This document shows positions 62,518 through 64,000 of a stretch of DNA of 64,000 nt, piece after piece (the first letter of the stretch is position 1; each line of letters begins with the position of its first letter). A program made the translations under genes and the position numbers. A model generated the notes under the pieces. That model did not search any database and had not been told where the DNA came from. It saw nothing but the letters and a program-made list of their open reading frames with translations. This DNA is from Stakelama pacifica. Lineage in GTDB: Bacteria; Pseudomonadota; Alphaproteobacteria; Sphingomonadales; Sphingomonadaceae. The stretch is taken from the NCBI RefSeq assembly GCF_004361835.1, contig NZ_SNWD01000005.1, positions 1 through 64,000 on the forward strand, in the 5' to 3' direction.

Positions 62518-62680
62518 CTTTGCCGCGCTGCAGTACGATTAGGCCCGCCACTGTTGAAAAGCGTTGAGCTGATAGGGGTGCGATCCCGTTGGCAACGTAG
62601 TCGGGGGGAAACCCGAGCCGGTCTTTATTATTGACCACGCTCACCGGTCTCGCGTGCCCACCGCATAGAAACGATCAGTA
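62518..62680 (+). promoter_or_regulatory. promoter and possible structured leader of the cell-wall hydrolase gene
   Basis: TTGACT at 62515-62520 has, 17 nt later, GATTAG, a weak -35/-10 pair. If used, it would leave a roughly 130-nt untranslated leader with G/C-rich runs (GGGGTGCGATCCC, 62575-62587; GGGGGGAAACCCG further on) that can fold. I could not match it to any riboswitch I know. Confidence 0.35.
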
Positions 62681-63355
62681 ATGAAGGTTTCGATTCGCGC
62701 CGCGGTTACCGCGGCTGTGACTATTTGTGCTGCTACGACTGCGGGTTTCTCCGCACCGGGTTTCGCACTGGAACTGCCCGGCGCAGTCAATGACTTCGAC
62801 CATAGCGCGCTCACCGGCATGAATGCACCGGCCGTGCAAGAGGTTCCCACACCCCCGGCGCCGATCCTTCCGCCCGAGCTGACGCCCGAACCGTCGCTCG
62901 CCAAAGCGGATACGGAAAATGCCGATCAGGGTGACGAGGAATATGCCAGCCTGAGCGATGCCGTCGCTGCCCAGTCGGTCCCCTCCGACATGGATCGGGA
63001 GCTCCGCTGCCTCGCCATCGGCGTTTATTTCGAATCGAAGGGCGAGCCGCTCTCGGGCCAGCTGGCGGTTGCCGACGTCATCCTGAATCGCGCCCAGTCG
63101 CAGCGATTCCCCGATTCGGTCTGTTCGGTGCTGAAACAGCGCAGCCAGTTTTCCTTCGTCCGTCATGGTCGCCTTCCCACGCCGCGCGTGCATAGCGATG
63201 CCTGGCGCACGGCGGTCGCGGTTGCGAAGATCGCTTCGGCCGATCTGTGGGAAAGCCCCGTGCCGAACGCGCTGTTCTTCCACGCGCGTTATGTCTCGCC
63301 GCGCTGGCGCCTTGCCAAGGTCGGCACCGTGGGTAATCACATCTTCTATCGCTGA
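62681..63355 (+). CDS. Cell-wall hydrolase (SleB-like, Hydrolase_2)
   Basis: A 224-residue exported protein. The signal peptide lies at residues 1-29, then a proline-rich linker (about 45-70). The catalytic domain starts at ELRCLAIGVYFESKGEPLSGQLAVADVILNR, with the Glu conserved in SleB-type peptidoglycan hydrolases, and continues to the C-terminus (ALFFHARYVSPRW). It is expected to cut peptidoglycan glycan strands in the periplasm. It has its own upstream region and no clear operon. Confidence 0.9.
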   Translation: MKVSIRAAVTAAVTICAATTAGFSAPGFALELPGAVNDFDHSALTGMNAPAVQEVPTPPAPILPPELTPEPSLAKADTENADQGDEEYASLSDAVAAQSVPSDMDRELRCLAIGVYFESKGEPLSGQLAVADVILNRAQSQRFPDSVCSVLKQRSQFSFVRHGRLPTPRVHSDAWRTAVAVAKIASADLWESPVPNALFFHARYVSPRWRLAKVGTVGNHIFYR

Positions 63356-63391
63356 CTTTTATTTGTTCGCAAGATGTTCTATCGGACGGGG

Positions 63392-63898
63392 ATGGTGATG
63401 CCTTCCCTGTCCGATACTGCCCCACGACCGGTTGCGCCGGACGGCGCGGCCGTGGACGCAGCCTGCGTCGCGCGCGGCGTCAGCCGCCTGTTACTGCGCC
63501 ACGATTATACCGCGATTGCCGAAGTCCCGCTGGCGGGCGGGCGCAGGGCCGATCTGATGGCGGTGGATTCGCGCGGGTCGATCATCATCGTGGAGATCAA
63601 GGTTTCGCGCGCCGATCTGCTCGGCGACGGCAAATGGCGCGATTATCTCGACCATTGCGACCGGTTCTACTGGGCGGTTCCCCATGGTTTCGATGTCAGC
63701 CCGCTCGAAGGGGCCGATTTCCTGCCCGATCGCGCGGGGCTGTTCATCGCCGATCGCTATGATGCGGCGATGCTGCGTGAAGCGGCATCGCATCCGCTCC
63801 CCGCGCCCCGGCGTAAGAAGGTTACCCTGTCCTTTGCCCGTCGCGCGGCCCGGCGGTTGATTCAGATGAACGATCCCGACGCGGAAAGCGCGGTTTAG
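63392..63898 (+). CDS. mmcB: MmcB family DNA repair protein
   Basis: A 168-residue nuclease-fold-like protein. It has VARGVSRLLLRHDYTAIAEVPLAGGRRADLMAVD and IIIVEIKVSRADLLGDGKWRDYLDHCDRFYWAVP, where D-ExK is the restriction-nuclease-like core of MmcB. MmcB aids DNA-damage-linked mutagenesis and repair in Caulobacter, with ImuAB/DnaE2. Met at 63374, 63392 or 63398 could start it; the later two are better spaced from a GGACGGGG. It converges on the gene at the window edge. Confidence 0.88.
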   Translation: MVMPSLSDTAPRPVAPDGAAVDAACVARGVSRLLLRHDYTAIAEVPLAGGRRADLMAVDSRGSIIIVEIKVSRADLLGDGKWRDYLDHCDRFYWAVPHGFDVSPLEGADFLPDRAGLFIADRYDAAMLREAASHPLPAPRRKKVTLSFARRAARRLIQMNDPDAESAV

Positions 63899-63910
63899 CG
63901 CCCGGACGCC

Positions 63911-64000
63911 TCAAAATTGCGGGCCGTACACCTTGGTATCGTCGCCCTTGTCCGGGCCCTTTTCGATCGCTTCCAGCAGCGCAGGCGAGCGTGTCTCCCG
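63911..64000 (-). CDS. 3' end of an unidentified gene (partial)
   Basis: The reverse strand reads 29 codons without a stop before TGA (63911-63913): it contains SPALLEAIEKGPDKGDD and ends KVYGPQF. It converges on mmcB with a 12-bp gap. The length is too short to name a family. Confidence 0.6.
   Translation of the reverse strand, partial: RETRSPALLEAIEKGPDKGDDTKVYGPQF

Noticed and set aside
1-64000. CRISPR array, insertion sequence or rRNA operon
   Set aside because: I saw no regularly spaced repeats, no transposase-like frame and no rRNA sequence.

Overview
The window looks like an alphaproteobacterial chromosome of the Sphingomonadales. The evidence is high GC, the tight order leuS-lptE-holA / parB-parA-rsmG-mnmG / mnmE / rho / hemJ-hemE // ppsR-maf-aroE-coaE-dnaQ, and small families typical of this group (DUF3576, DUF6489, DUF1491). 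It falls into three blocks.

Block 1 (1-29.8 kb) is accessory DNA that I read as the right part of an integrative element. At its left edge are a DUF2274-like remnant and a TrbK-like small protein, both typical companions of trb conjugation clusters, followed by a LysR regulator and a broken flavodoxin-type quinone reductase. At its right edge are a tyrosine integrase (28195-29562) and a 45-bp copy of the 3' half of a tRNA-Arg(CCG) gene (29736-29780) with no 5' half, which is the expected attachment-site scar. Between them lie redox and detoxification genes: an Old Yellow Enzyme, pirin, a YcaC-like hydrolase, a tautomerase, eight short-chain dehydrogenases (SDRs), a thioredoxin-reductase-like flavoprotein, a GST, an NmrA protein, SnoaL and SRPBCC proteins, four alpha/beta hydrolases and a zinc-less quinone oxidoreductase. 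They are interleaved with eight regulators from five families (LysR x3, AraC x2, Rrf2, HxlR, TetR). Most regulators stand divergent to, or within, a small enzyme operon. My inference is a modular electrophile/quinone/carbonyl response island.

Block 2 (29.8-42 kb) is a flexible host region. It has a secreted carbohydrate cluster (two GH43 proteins, one of them an endo-arabinanase, and a GH16 beta-glucanase), a MASE1 hybrid histidine kinase with REC and Hpt domains, and a TonB-dependent siderophore receptor with a strong Fur box. These are followed by a HAD phosphatase, a YggS protein, a ThiE/TenI-like protein and a beta-barrel-like protein.

Block 3 (42-64 kb) is conserved core and appears to contain the chromosomal origin. 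The hemE-ppsR gap (56754-57045) carries two perfect DnaA boxes, several near-matches and five GANTC sites. From about 46.5 kb to 56.75 kb almost all genes run leftward, and from 57.05 kb to 63.9 kb all run rightward, as expected for genes transcribed away from an origin. Six to nine kb from it are parA and parB with three 16-bp parS palindromes, two inside rsmG and one between mnmG and mnmE. The right arm continues with ppsR-maf-aroE-coaE-dnaQ, hpf-ptsN-thioesterase-DUF1491, a cell-wall hydrolase, mmcB and the 3' end of one more gene. I saw no transposase, rRNA gene or CRISPR array.
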